A stretch of 64,000 nucleotides of DNA. Origin: Oleidesulfovibrio alaskensis DSM 16109. Its GTDB lineage: Bacteria; Desulfobacterota; Desulfovibrionia; Desulfovibrionales; Desulfovibrionaceae. The DNA lies in NCBI RefSeq assembly GCF_000482745.1, contig NZ_KI519495.1, positions 1-64,000 of the forward strand, in the 5' to 3' direction. Shown here piece by piece: positions 36,301 to 44,608 of the stretch. The notes under the pieces are model-generated. The model searched no databases and was not told the DNA's origin. It saw nothing but the letters and a program-made list of their open reading frames with translations. A program made the position numbers and the translations under genes. The number at the start of each line of letters is the position of its first letter. Position 1 is the first letter of the stretch.

Positions 36301-36869
36301 TGCAGGCTCATGACCACGGTGCGCTTGCGTGCGGGCACGGCGCCGCCGGTCAGCCCCGAACCGCCGCCCCGCGGGATAAGCGCAAACTTCATCTCGTTGG
36401 CAAGACGCACCACGGCGCTTACCTGCTCGGCGGAAGAAGGAGAAACAACCAGCAAAGGCAGTTCCATGCGCAGGTCGGTGGCATCGGTGGAGCTTTCCAC
36501 CAGCGAGTTGGGCCGCGTATCTATATTGTCTTTGGGAAGAATCTGGGAAAGACGTCTGATAAGATCCTGCCGGTAGTCCATGTCTGCGTCGTAGGCGCTC
36601 CAGAACATGGTCAGCCCTTCGCCAAGCGTGTTGGCGTAATGATGGGCCAGAGCAGGCGACGCTTTCTCCCACTTTCCCTGCACGCTGGTGCGTACGGTGG
36701 CAGCATCGATGAACGGGTTATAACGGACAAGGAACAGCTCTTCGGCAAGTTCCATGGCCAGTTCGCGCACGGCTTCCGGCCAGTCCTCGAACTCGTCGAG
36801 GGGTATCCGCAGCACCCTGTTCACCAGAAATTCCGAAGAAATGGAAATGTGGGGACCTTTGTGCGGCAT
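33303..36869 (-). CDS. Giant FAD-linked oxidase / Fe-S / CCG-domain oxidoreductase
   Basis: This 1188-residue protein fuses the parts of a GlcD/D-lactate-dehydrogenase system. A FAD_binding_4 domain lies near 130-290 (IPRGGGSGLTGGAVPA; IGGNVSENSGGPFAFEYG). A FAD-oxidase C-terminal domain lies near 370-690, with HMHAGDGNCHVNIP and GEVSGEHGIGI. Two 4Fe-4S motifs follow at about 728-739 (CTRCGKCKNVCP) and 790-801 (CTGCGKCTAVCP). Two CCG repeats lie in the last 270 residues (PGCGG; PGCCGESG). It should oxidise a 2-hydroxy acid such as lactate or glycolate and pass electrons through the clusters to a membrane or quinone acceptor. No signal peptide is seen. It is a single-gene unit. Confidence 0.92.
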   Translation of the reverse strand: MPHKGPHISISSEFLVNRVLRIPLDEFEDWPEAVRELAMELAEELFLVRYNPFIDAATVRTSVQGKWEKASPALAHHYANTLGEGLTMFWSAYDADMDYRQDLIRRLSQILPKDNIDTRPNSLVESSTDATDLRMELPLLVVSPSSAEQVSAVVRLANEMKFALIPRGGGSGLTGGAVPARKRTVVMSLQKLSRIRYVDTGSMVLCCEAGVITSEAIEAAGREGVLFTVDPASKTASTIGGNVSENSGGPFAFEYGTTLDNLLSYRMVTPTGEIIDVERKDHPRHKIMENETAVFEVRDVSGGVRKVVTLRGDQIRKAGLGKDVTNKTLGGLPGVQKEGVDGIITEACFVLYPAQKHSRVLVLEFFGRSMQNAMQVIKQVVALRDDIRVKGDLVKISALEEFGPKYVEAIEYQKKSARYEGTPISVLILQLDSNNVDALEQSVRDVVDICGPYDNVDVFVARDAREAELFWEDRHKLSAIARRTSGFKINEDIVIPIDSIPDFSLFLEQLNLECTAQAFRTALQEAGRLQGMPLEDREFNKEFSFASKVAQGKVPFSEISDQEMLERATAFFALLKENYPSLGRKLDRIVAHMLATRIVVANHMHAGDGNCHVNIPVDSNDAIMLHNAEQVAERVMSKAQEMHGEVSGEHGIGITKIKFLSREKMESLKEYKDLVDPRNILNPAKLTQYETPVKPFTFSFNRLIQDIAGSGLPDKQRLINLLTNIQVCTRCGKCKNVCPMFYPERDLQHHPRNKNISLGALIEAIYYSQVNKGKPDSSLMASLNRLMEHCTGCGKCTAVCPVKINSSDVALHLRSFVEEENGGFHPVKSRVLNYLANDPAARVPRAAKAAAFGQKMQNRVLGLVPAGWRQRAESPLFSAPGPELGYQNLAEALRLDKGSIFVPEGPSRTGGSVTEAVFYFPGCGGSLFYRNIGLAGLMLLLKAGVAVVMPQRHLCCGYPLLAAGQSEQFSRNRERNIEAMRSMFDLAAQQGLTVSHIITACGSCRDGITRYGLAGQPNTELQHKDLVQLLVERLEPVRSAAGRRLLYHSSCHAEWTGVHKGKAGGIYRAALEAFTGAQVQLTPGCCGESGMGAMTSPTIYNRLRSRKKSRLEADLAGYDAQAPVVVGCPSCKVGIARTLMELKDKRPVLHTVEWLAESQAGEDWRKQWRKRLTASQDGGPVRMVDEQD

Positions 36870-37186
36870 GGTTGATCGAATCCTCTTTAGCGTTGAAGCG
36901 TGAACTCTCTTGCATAGACACTCGGGCGCCGGTTGGCAAGCGCACTGTGCGACCGCTCAAAGGATATTTTTTCCTGCTGCACAGACAAGTCATGAGTGCG
37001 GGAAATAAGACAAAATTCCGGTCAGAGTCCTTTTTTGCCACCGGTTTCGGTCACTATTCCGGCACCCTTTGCGGACAGGATTACGGACATTTCGGCACGT
37101 TACGTTAAAAACGACAGGCGCAAAAATTCCGGCCGCGCAAGCGGCGCCCGCGCGGAGCCGCCACGCAGAGACCGTCCGGCGGAGCA
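36870..37186. other. Intergenic region, no gene seen
   Basis: This 317-bp stretch lies between two minus-strand genes. It should hold the promoter of the FAD oxidoreductase. I recognise no structured element or terminator for the ClC gene in it. Confidence 0.4.
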
Positions 37187-39034
37187 CTAGGGGGCACCAT
37201 GCTCCATCTGACGCCGCACCACAGCCATATCATAGGCATGAATGACATCTTTTTCTCTCAGTATGCCTTTCAACCGGCGGGCATCCCCCAGTTCCACAAC
37301 CGGCAGCTGGGCTATGCCGCTGCGGCTCATCCGCCCCAGCGCGCATTGTATGGAATCGCCCTCCGTCACCGTGACAAGACGCGTGGTTGCTATGTCGCCG
37401 GCAATGACAAGGCGCGCCGGGTATTCATCCGCCAGCACTGCACGCAGGTCGCGGAACGAAATAATGCCCTTCAGTCCGCCCTCCCTGTCCACCACATGCA
37501 GGTACGAGACATCACGCTGGCGAAAAGCCAGAATCACGTCATGCAGCGGCGTGCCTTCCCATATGGTGGGCGGGTCCGCCCGCATGAATTCGCCCACCTT
37601 GAGACTGCGTAACAGGTTCTGCTCCATGCCGCCGGCAATATCCACCCCGCGGCGCAGCAGCTTTATGGTATAAATGGAGCCGTCTTTCAGAGTGGAAGCC
37701 GTCACGGTGGCCAGTATGCAGGTGACCATAAGCGGCAGAATTATCTGGTAGTCGCCTGTCAGTTCAAAAATAATCAGAATGGCTGTAATGGGAGCGTGGG
37801 TGGTGCCGGCCACCAGACCGCCCATGGCGACCAGCGCATATGCGCCCGGCAATGCCGTTATACCGGGAAAAAGCTGCCCCGCGGCCCAGCCGAAAAAACC
37901 ACCGGTCATGGAACCTATGAAAAGCGAAGGAGCGAACACCCCGCCGGACCCACCGCTGCCGATGGTTACAGACGTGGCGATGATTTTAACCCCCACAAGC
38001 AGCAGCATCATCTGCCACCCCAGACCGTTCTGCAGGGCAAGGTTGATGCCGCCGTATCCCACACCGAAAACATGAGGAAACCACAACAGCATACACCCCA
38101 CGGCGGCTCCGCCCAGACAGGCTTTGAGCGGGTCCGGCAGGCGCACTGCCTCGCACAGGTCTTCAGTACGGTACAGCACCGTCACAAAAATCACCGCCAC
38201 CGCGCCGCACACAATGCCCAGAAAAGGATAGATGCCGTACTCCCACAGCGAGACAACTTCGTAGCCGGGCACCACAAACGCGGGAAAGTCGCCGAAATAA
38301 TGGCGTGAAATGGTGGTGGCAACCACGGATGAAAGCACCACGGGAGAAAACGCCGCCAGACCGAAATCACCCAGCAGCAGTTCAAGGGCGAACAGCACAC
38401 CGGCCACCGGCGCGTTGAACGTGGCGGCGATGCCCGCGGCAGCACCGCAGCCCACCAGAGTACGCCGCTGGGGCCTGCCCACTTTGAGCATCTGTCCCAC
38501 GGTGGACCCTATGCCCGACCCTATCTGCACGATGGGCCCTTCGCGCCCCACCGAGCCGCCGGAACTTATGCTGATGGCCGAGGCAAAAATCTTGACCAGC
38601 GCCACCCGCTTGCGGATACGCCCGTCATGCAGGGCAATGGCCTCCATTACCTCCGGCACGCCGTGCCCCCGCGCCTCGCGGGCAAAACGCGAAACAAGAT
38701 AGCCGACCGCCAGCCCGCCCGCGGCAGGAGCGGCAATGACCGCCCAGTACGGCACCGAGTCATGAAATTCAAGAAAGTCCGCAGTGTTTCCGTAAAAAAG
38801 AAACTGCACACCTTTGATGACAAACTTGAACAGCACCGCGCCGTATCCGCCCAGCACCCCCACCAGCACAGCCATAAGCAGCATGGGCAGATGGCTGTCC
38901 AGCCTGGCAAGACGCCCCGACCGCAAAGTCCGCCAGCCGTGCTGCAGACTGCGCAGCGAAAAAGGCCGGGACGGTACGGGGCAGGTCCCGTCATCGCGGC
39001 TTCCGTTCCGTCCGCCGTCATCATCCGTTGTCAT
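37187..39034 (-). CDS. ClC-family chloride channel/antiporter with C-terminal CBS pair
   Basis: This inner-membrane protein of about 615 residues has the ClC core: GSVGREGPIVQIGSGIGS, AGIAATFNAPVAGVLFALE, and the second selectivity segment GGSGGVFAPSLFIG. About ten to twelve hydrophobic helices are followed by two CBS domains in the last 130 residues (FMRADPPTIWEGTPLHDVI; ATTRLVTVTEGDSIQCAL). The filter Ser of GSGIP-type channels is in GSGIG here. The ATG at 39034 follows GGGAG. Whether it is a channel or a proton antiporter is not decided by what I can see. Confidence 0.92.
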   Translation of the reverse strand: MTTDDDGGRNGSRDDGTCPVPSRPFSLRSLQHGWRTLRSGRLARLDSHLPMLLMAVLVGVLGGYGAVLFKFVIKGVQFLFYGNTADFLEFHDSVPYWAVIAAPAAGGLAVGYLVSRFAREARGHGVPEVMEAIALHDGRIRKRVALVKIFASAISISSGGSVGREGPIVQIGSGIGSTVGQMLKVGRPQRRTLVGCGAAAGIAATFNAPVAGVLFALELLLGDFGLAAFSPVVLSSVVATTISRHYFGDFPAFVVPGYEVVSLWEYGIYPFLGIVCGAVAVIFVTVLYRTEDLCEAVRLPDPLKACLGGAAVGCMLLWFPHVFGVGYGGINLALQNGLGWQMMLLLVGVKIIATSVTIGSGGSGGVFAPSLFIGSMTGGFFGWAAGQLFPGITALPGAYALVAMGGLVAGTTHAPITAILIIFELTGDYQIILPLMVTCILATVTASTLKDGSIYTIKLLRRGVDIAGGMEQNLLRSLKVGEFMRADPPTIWEGTPLHDVILAFRQRDVSYLHVVDREGGLKGIISFRDLRAVLADEYPARLVIAGDIATTRLVTVTEGDSIQCALGRMSRSGIAQLPVVELGDARRLKGILREKDVIHAYDMAVVRRQMEHGAP

Positions 39035-39138
39035 AGCGCACTCCCTGCATCTGTCTGCCCGGCAGGACAACACCGGACACACTGCCGCATTCTAACGCGG
39101 ACAACAGCGTATGCCAAGCCGTACGCCGGCAAAAGCGG

Positions 39139-39921
39139 CTAGTACATGCCGCGTCTGCGGTAAACACGCGCCACAAGCAGTTCCACCAGAACAAAAAGAA
39201 CAACGGGAATAACAAGAAACACCAGTGACAACGCCGATGCCAGCGCCCTGTCAGAAGAAGCGAGCAGCGGAAACAGATAGCCCGTGAATGAAGGCACCAC
39301 CCCGCCGCCGATAAGAAACACCAGAAAATAGTCTGAAAACGCCACCAGAAAAACAACGGAGGCTCCGGCAACCACGGCAGGAGTCAGCAGCGGCAGTTCC
39401 ACGCGGGTCAGCCGCAGCCACCATCCGGCACCCAGATTGCGCGCACACAGGTCATACCCTTCGCCGAACGAGGCAAAACCGGCCGTCAGCGCCCGCAGCA
39501 TGTACGGATAACAGAACACGGTAAGAACCAGCACCACGCCGGTGACGGTATCTGCCAGACCGGTGATGATAAAGACATGGTGCACTCCCATGGAGAATGT
39601 CATCACCGGCACCAGCGCGGGCGCAAGAAGCAGAGCTTCCAGCAGGGCCCGCCCCCTGAACGTGCACCGGGCGAAATGCCGCGCCGGAGCAAGGCACAGC
39701 ACAAAGCTCAGCCCCGTTGTCAGCAGGGCATACCACAGCGACGTGCCTATGTGTCTGCCTATTTCCGCCCGCTGCTGCCACAGGTACTGTACTGCGCGTG
39801 CCGAAAAATCCTGCGGCAGCAGATGCGGCCAGCTCCAGCCCGGTGCCGCGGCATACAGTGCCAGCACAACCACAGGCAGACCGAAAAAAAATACCAGAAA
39901 AACAAAAAATACCTGTTTCAC
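39139..39921 (-). CDS. ABC transporter permease (second of pair)
   Basis: This 260-residue inner-membrane protein has about six TM helices. Its EAA-type loop (ARNLGAGWWLRLTRVELPLLTP) identifies a binding-protein-dependent ABC permease, as in polyamine, iron or thiamine-type importers. The start is a GTG that overlaps the TGA stop of the upstream permease (GTGA), so the two are coupled. No ATPase or binding protein lies next to the pair, so the partners must be elsewhere or lost. Confidence 0.85.
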   Translation of the reverse strand: MKQVFFVFLVFFFGLPVVVLALYAAAPGWSWPHLLPQDFSARAVQYLWQQRAEIGRHIGTSLWYALLTTGLSFVLCLAPARHFARCTFRGRALLEALLLAPALVPVMTFSMGVHHVFIITGLADTVTGVVLVLTVFCYPYMLRALTAGFASFGEGYDLCARNLGAGWWLRLTRVELPLLTPAVVAGASVVFLVAFSDYFLVFLIGGGVVPSFTGYLFPLLASSDRALASALSLVFLVIPVVLFVLVELLVARVYRRRGMY

Positions 39922-40808
39922 AGTTTGCGTTCCCCCAGTCCGAAACGACGCACCAGCCGGCTGTACAGCGCCACAAAAACAAGAGAGAACAGAAACATGA
40001 CCGTCAGCACCGCCATGGCTTCCGGGCGGCGGGCCAACCCCCGCTGAAAATACAGGTTGTAAATCTCCACACTCAGCATGCCGGGATTGCTTTCGCCCAG
40101 CAGGTACGGCACCTCGAACCCGCCGAAGGCAAAAAGAAACAAAATGATAAATACGGGATGCAGCGTAGGCGCCAGATGCGGCAAAATGACGGAACGCCAT
40201 GTCAGAAGCCGCCCCGCCCCCAGCATGGCGGCGGTGTCCAGCAGCCGATGGTCCAGCCGTTTCAGCGCGGCATAGGACATGAGCATGACAAAGGGAATTT
40301 CTTTATAGACATAGGCCAGCACCATGCCCAGCCCGCTGCCGCCGTACAGCACGGCGGGAAAATCGGCCTGCTGCGTCACAAGGCCCGTCTGCCATGCCAG
40401 AGAGGAGACAAGCCCCGAACGCGACCAGAACACAAGGCACAGCAACGCCACAGCCACATGCGGCAGAATCAGCGGCACTTTGTACACCACGGCGGCCTGC
40501 TGCAGACGGTACGGCAGACGCCACACCCCCACCGCCAGCAGGGCACCGCATACCACGGATACGGCTGCGGACAGAAAGGCCACTTTTACGGAAAGCAGAA
40601 ACGAAGCAAGGTAATAGGGCTGCAGCAGCATACGGTATGCCGCGGCAGACGGCTGCCCCTCCGGCGCGGGTACCGGCAGCGCATACCCCAGCGACTGCGC
40701 CAGAGTAAGCGCAAAGCCGCCGGTGAAAAGCACGCCGCAGGGCACCAGTACTGGGGCCAGACGCAGCAGGGTTGTTCCTAAACGGGCATGGCCGCGGGGC
40801 AGAGACAT
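39918..40808 (-). CDS. ABC transporter permease (first of pair)
   Basis: This 296-residue inner-membrane protein has about six TM helices and an EAA-type loop (AAMLGAGRLLTWRSVILPHLAP). It heterodimerises, by inference, with the permease whose start it overlaps. AAGGTG sets the ATG at 40808; the longer frame to 40877 is not supported. The upstream gene is on the other strand, so this is the first gene of a two-gene unit that lacks the expected ATPase and periplasmic protein. Confidence 0.85.
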   Translation of the reverse strand: MSLPRGHARLGTTLLRLAPVLVPCGVLFTGGFALTLAQSLGYALPVPAPEGQPSAAAYRMLLQPYYLASFLLSVKVAFLSAAVSVVCGALLAVGVWRLPYRLQQAAVVYKVPLILPHVAVALLCLVFWSRSGLVSSLAWQTGLVTQQADFPAVLYGGSGLGMVLAYVYKEIPFVMLMSYAALKRLDHRLLDTAAMLGAGRLLTWRSVILPHLAPTLHPVFIILFLFAFGGFEVPYLLGESNPGMLSVEIYNLYFQRGLARRPEAMAVLTVMFLFSLVFVALYSRLVRRFGLGERKL

Positions 40809-40989
40809 GACAACACCTTGTTGCAGGACAGTTACGGCAGCCGCACGGCATGGCGGTGCAGCCGGACAAAGCGGCATATTTCATACACCACACACCGGCA
40901 CCGCACAACAGCGCCGCATCCGGGCGCACTTGCCATAACAGGCTGCCTGCGCTACCACCCGCGCGGCAACAGCAACAATCGGAGGAAAA

Positions 40990-41916
40990 ATGACACGCCG
41001 GACAGTGTATCTGGCCGCAAAAGGCTACACGGAAGACCTGCTGCAGGAACTCGGCCATGCCGGAGTACATGTAACAGAGATCCGCGACAGGCTGGTTCTT
41101 GCGCAGGGGGCCGCTGTTCATGCTGCATGGGCACAGAACATCTGGCTCGAACCGGAGTTCATCACCATCAGTTCCATAAAGGACGGTGCGCGGCAGCTCC
41201 GGCAAAGGCAGCGTAACTGGGCGCTGTGTGCGGCCGGCGGCAACCATGGCAGGGCAAAGCTCATCCAGTCGTCTCTGCCGCATGTCTCGGCAAAGCCGGT
41301 GGTCTTCGGCAGTGAGGCACCCCGGGCGCCGCTGGGGTCGTGGACTCTGTGGGAACCGGACACCATACTTGCATCCGCAGCCTGCACCAGCGCCTTTGCC
41401 GACGGCGAGGTACTTTTTGAAGAAGACAGGCAGACTCCGCCCACCCGCGCTTATCTCAAGCTGTGGGAAGCTTTCACCATAACGGGATGCAGACCGCGGG
41501 AAGACGAGCTGTGCCTCGATCTGGGCAGCAGCCCCGGCGGCTGGAGCTGGGTGCTGGCACAATGCGGGGCCCGCGTGTTCAGTGTGGACAAGGCGGCACT
41601 TGCCCCGCACATTGCCGCGCATCCGCACATCGACTTCTGCTCCGGCAGTGCGTTCGGGCTGGACCCGCGCCACGCAGGCGATGTGGACTGGCTGTGCTGC
41701 GACGTCATCTGCTACCCCGACAGACTGCTGGCCATGGTGGCGCGCTGGCTTGAGCTGGGTTCGGTACGCAACTTCGTCTGCACGCTGAAGTTTCAGGGCG
41801 AGACAGACCACGAAACGGCGCGGCAGTTCGCCGCCATTCCCGGTTCGCGTCTTGTGCATCTTTCGTGCAACAAACACGAGCTCACATGGATGCGGCTTGA
41901 CCCGCGGCAGATATAA
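40990..41916 (+). CDS. RlmM-like (FtsJ-fold) SAM-dependent rRNA methyltransferase
   Basis: This 308-residue cytoplasmic enzyme resembles RlmM, which 2'-O-methylates a cytidine of 23S rRNA. The C-terminal half is an FtsJ-type Rossmann fold. Evidence is TRAYLKLWEAF with the catalytic Lys, the SAM loop CLDLGSSPGGWSWVLA, VDWLCCDVICYP with the catalytic Asp, and CTLKFQGE with a second Lys. The N-terminal half is shorter than in the E. coli enzyme. GGAGG precedes the ATG. A GC-rich inverted repeat follows the stop but has no T run. Confidence 0.85.
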   Translation: MTRRTVYLAAKGYTEDLLQELGHAGVHVTEIRDRLVLAQGAAVHAAWAQNIWLEPEFITISSIKDGARQLRQRQRNWALCAAGGNHGRAKLIQSSLPHVSAKPVVFGSEAPRAPLGSWTLWEPDTILASAACTSAFADGEVLFEEDRQTPPTRAYLKLWEAFTITGCRPREDELCLDLGSSPGGWSWVLAQCGARVFSVDKAALAPHIAAHPHIDFCSGSAFGLDPRHAGDVDWLCCDVICYPDRLLAMVARWLELGSVRNFVCTLKFQGETDHETARQFAAIPGSRLVHLSCNKHELTWMRLDPRQI

Positions 41917-42047
41917 CCCCGCCGGACACCGCGGGGCACCCGTCCGTCCGCCCCTTGCGGTGCCGTGTCAATTGATGCATGTTCAATACAGCAAAAACCT
42001 TCATGCTCCGGCATGAATCCGGATGCTCCAACGCAAGGCAGGTGAAC

Positions 42048-42620
42048 ATGCATCGTTCTCTTTTTTACGGCCGGACTCTGTGCGCGGCGCTGCTGGCCGC
42101 GCTGCTGCTGACGGCAGCCGCCCAGGCCCACCCCCTCAAGTCCGGCGACAGTTTTCCGGACATCCCGCTCACCGGCACACTGACCCCGCAGCAACAGCAG
42201 GAACTGGGACTGAAATCCGGTCAGGCTCCTGTTCTTTCCGGCATCGGAACGCCTTTTGTACTTATGGAGATTTTCAGCATGTACTGCCCGTTCTGTCAGG
42301 CAGAAGCTGAAAACATGAACAGACTGCACACCGCCATCCGTCAGGAAGGGCTGGACGGCACCATTGCCGTCATAGGACTGGGTGCGGGCAACTCGCAGTT
42401 CGAAGTGGATTTTTTCCGCACAAAGTACAGCGTACCCTTTGCACTGTTCACAGACCCTGAGCTGGAGCTGCACAAACAGACCGGCGAAACGGCAACACCG
42501 CATTTTTACCTTATCTCGCTGAAAGACCGTAAACCCCGCGTCATTTACTCGCACACGGGACGCATGCAGTCGGTGGATGACATGCTGCAGACGCTGCGTT
42601 CCCTCACCGGCAGGGAGTAA
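42048..42620 (+). CDS. Exported TlpA/redoxin-type thiol-disulfide protein
   Basis: This 190-residue protein has a signal peptide (MHRSLFYGRTLCAALLAALL, cleaved near AQA). The mature thioredoxin-like fold has the redox motif CPFC at residues 80-83 (IFSMYCPFCQAEAE) and a cis-Pro region (GETATPHFYLIS). It should work in the periplasm as a reductant or disulfide handler. The ATG at 42048 follows AGGTGAA. A peroxiredoxin gene starts five bases after its stop, so the pair may form a reductant-peroxidase system. Confidence 0.85.
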   Translation: MHRSLFYGRTLCAALLAALLLTAAAQAHPLKSGDSFPDIPLTGTLTPQQQQELGLKSGQAPVLSGIGTPFVLMEIFSMYCPFCQAEAENMNRLHTAIRQEGLDGTIAVIGLGAGNSQFEVDFFRTKYSVPFALFTDPELELHKQTGETATPHFYLISLKDRKPRVIYSHTGRMQSVDDMLQTLRSLTGRE

Positions 42621-42625
42621 CCGTC

Positions 42626-43246
42626 ATGAATATCAACATGCGCCAGTTCAGCTTTGCGGGCATTCTGGCCGTGGCCGTCGTGTGTGCTTTCGCCATTGCC
42701 GCCGCGCCGCTCCGTGCCGCGGCCCACGGCCCGCATCAGCCCGATGTCTACGACATGGGCACCCTGCAGCCGGTGGCCACTGTACCCCTGCTGCACAAGG
42801 GCGACGCAGCGCCGGATTTCGAACTGCCCGCAACGGACGGGACCAAAGTCAGGCTTTCATCATTCCGCGGCAGCAAAAACGTGGTCATTTCCTTTGTGCC
42901 TGCCGCGTTCACGCCCGTCTGCTCCGACCAGTGGCCCGGCTACAATATCGCCCGCGAACTTTTCCACCGGCATGATGCCGTGCTGCTGGGCATATCCGCG
43001 GACAATACCCCCTCGCAGCATGCATGGATACAGCAGATGGGCGGCCTGTGGTTTCCCGTGCTGTCCGACTTCTGGCCACACGGCGCCACCGCCGCCGCTT
43101 ACGGAGTGCTGCGGCCCGAAGGCGTGAGCGAACGCGCCATATTTGTGGTGGACAAGCAGGGCCGCATAGCCGCGGCCATCATAAGCGACATCAACAAACG
43201 GCCGGATCTGGGCCTGATAATTGACGCGCTGAAAGACCTGCCCTGA
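42626..43246 (+). CDS. Exported peroxiredoxin (AhpC/TSA family, 1-Cys type)
   Basis: This 206-residue protein has an N-terminal signal or anchor segment (residues 7-33). The peroxiredoxin fold has the peroxidatic motif PAAFTPVCS with Cys99, preceded by GDAAPDFELPATDG. No second Cys occurs in the mature part, so it needs an external thiol donor. The upstream CPFC protein, five bases away, is the natural candidate. Likely role: removal of peroxides outside the cytoplasm during oxygen exposure of an anaerobe. Confidence 0.87.
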   Translation: MNINMRQFSFAGILAVAVVCAFAIAAAPLRAAAHGPHQPDVYDMGTLQPVATVPLLHKGDAAPDFELPATDGTKVRLSSFRGSKNVVISFVPAAFTPVCSDQWPGYNIARELFHRHDAVLLGISADNTPSQHAWIQQMGGLWFPVLSDFWPHGATAAAYGVLRPEGVSERAIFVVDKQGRIAAAIISDINKRPDLGLIIDALKDLP

Positions 43247-43335
43247 CCCCGTGCACCGGTGCGGACCTTGCGATGCTCCGCCCGATGTGCCGCACATTTT
43301 GCCCGCCGGAACGCGGCGGCCCCGCAGGAGCATCA

Positions 43336-43935
43336 ATGCCCCGCTATACCGGAGTAAACCACCTTGCCCTTGTGACCGGAGACATGGATACCACCATCAG
43401 GTTCTGGCGCGACCTGCTGGAGATGCCCATAGTTGCCGGGCTGGGAAAACCCGGCTACCGCCAGTATTTTCTGCACATTGCCAACCGCAGCATGATCACC
43501 TTTTTTGAGTGGGACGGCGTGACCCCGTGCGAAGAAAAAGATCACGGCTATCCGGCGCCCGGACCGGCGGGGTTTGACCATGTGTCCATAGGGGTGGAAA
43601 CCGACGACGACCTGTGGGAACTGAAAGACCGTCTTGATGCGGCAGGTTTCTGGGTTTCAGAACTGGTGGACCACGGATTCATCCACTCTCTTTATTCCTT
43701 CGACCCCAACGGCATTGCCATCGAGTTCAGCTGTTATGTGCAGGCTGTTGATATCGTCGCCCACCCGCGGCTTACCGCCGCCGAACCTTCTGCCGTAACG
43801 CTGGAAGGCCCGTACCCGCAAAAGGGGCACTGGCCGGCAGCCACCCCCGCAGCCCCGGACCACAGACGGCTGTACCCCGGTGAAGGACACGAGTTTCTGC
43901 ACACCAGCACCAATGCATGGCAGACAGAACCATAA
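43336..43935 (+). CDS. VOC-superfamily (glyoxalase/dioxygenase-like) protein
   Basis: This 199-residue cytoplasmic metalloprotein fold has two beta-alpha-beta-beta-beta modules. Probable metal ligands are His9 (GVNHLALV), Glu58 (ITFFEWDG), His82 (GFDHVSIGV) and Glu130 (GIAIEFSCY). This is the complete set for a glyoxalase I or extradiol-type enzyme. A Pro-rich C-terminal tail of about 45 residues follows. GGAG precedes the ATG at 43336. The reaction cannot be named from sequence. Confidence 0.85.
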   Translation: MPRYTGVNHLALVTGDMDTTIRFWRDLLEMPIVAGLGKPGYRQYFLHIANRSMITFFEWDGVTPCEEKDHGYPAPGPAGFDHVSIGVETDDDLWELKDRLDAAGFWVSELVDHGFIHSLYSFDPNGIAIEFSCYVQAVDIVAHPRLTAAEPSAVTLEGPYPQKGHWPAATPAAPDHRRLYPGEGHEFLHTSTNAWQTEP

Positions 43936-44109
43936 CCATCGCTCTCTTCTTCGTGCTCTTCCCTGTCTCTGTTGTTTACACGCATGACCATGCACTTTTC
44001 AGCAGGACAGGCATTGCCTTTCATGCATATCATTTTCATTTGATGTAAAAATAATTGTCTCAAAAATGGTTTTTTACTACAGAAGCAGGGCAAAATATCT
44101 TCCGCCTGT

Positions 44110-44135
44110 TGCACAATCCATCCATGTAGTGCAAT
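44110..44135. promoter_or_regulatory. Inverted repeat upstream of the second mucR gene
   Basis: TTGCAC (44110-44115) and GTGCAA (44130-44135) form a perfect 6-bp inverted repeat about 80 bases before the ATG. It overlaps what could be the -35/-10 region (TTGCAC and CAATAT). It may be an operator; no matching copy was found upstream of the other mucR gene. Confidence 0.35.
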
Positions 44136-44215
44136 ATATGGCTCACAATCTAATACTTTCATCAGCACGTGCGCTGCTTCAGCAGTGACATTTTTTTAAG
44201 AAAGGAGAGCACCCC

Positions 44216-44608
44216 ATGGATGAAGCCCTGAAACAGGCACTGGAGATTGTAAAGGCACAGGCCAGTGTGCGTACCATGACCGAGGATGAAATAAACTCCA
44301 TGGTTCTTAAGCTCGCACAGAGCATCCAGCAGATTACCGAAGGCAATATCGAACCGCAGGAAGCGGAGCCTGCGGCCGATCCGGCCAAAGCCATCAAGGA
44401 AAAATCCATTACCTGTCTTGAATGTGGAAAAACCTTCAAGATACTGACCCGAAAGCACCTTGGCACCCACGACCTGACACCTGCGGAATACCGTGAAAAG
44501 TGGGGCTATAAAAAGAATTTGCCGCTTGTATGCAAGACACTGCAGCGTGAACGCCGCAAAAAAATGAAAGACATGAAGCTGTGGGAAAAGCGCAAAGCAA
44601 AAGCATGA
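44216..44608 (+). CDS. Ros/MucR-family zinc-finger transcriptional regulator (copy 2)
   Basis: This 130-residue paralog of the protein at 2092-2484 has the same length and layout. An N-terminal KQALEIVKAQASVRTMT helix leads to an acidic linker (residues about 40-58). The finger follows with CLEC and HLGTH, then DLTPAEYREKWGY and a basic tail (RERRKKMKDMK). AAGGAGAG lies upstream of the ATG. Two near-identical finger regions in one 64-kb window imply overlapping DNA targets. A strong terminator at 44782-44814 lies downstream. Confidence 0.9.
   Translation: MDEALKQALEIVKAQASVRTMTEDEINSMVLKLAQSIQQITEGNIEPQEAEPAADPAKAIKEKSITCLECGKTFKILTRKHLGTHDLTPAEYREKWGYKKNLPLVCKTLQRERRKKMKDMKLWEKRKAKA

Noticed and set aside
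41917..41940. Terminator after the RlmM-like gene
   Set aside because: The CCCCGC/GCGGGG repeat has no T run in either direction.
43936..44109. Possible small gene between the VOC gene and mucR copy 2
   Set aside because: The region is AT-rich with stops in all frames and looks like promoter DNA.
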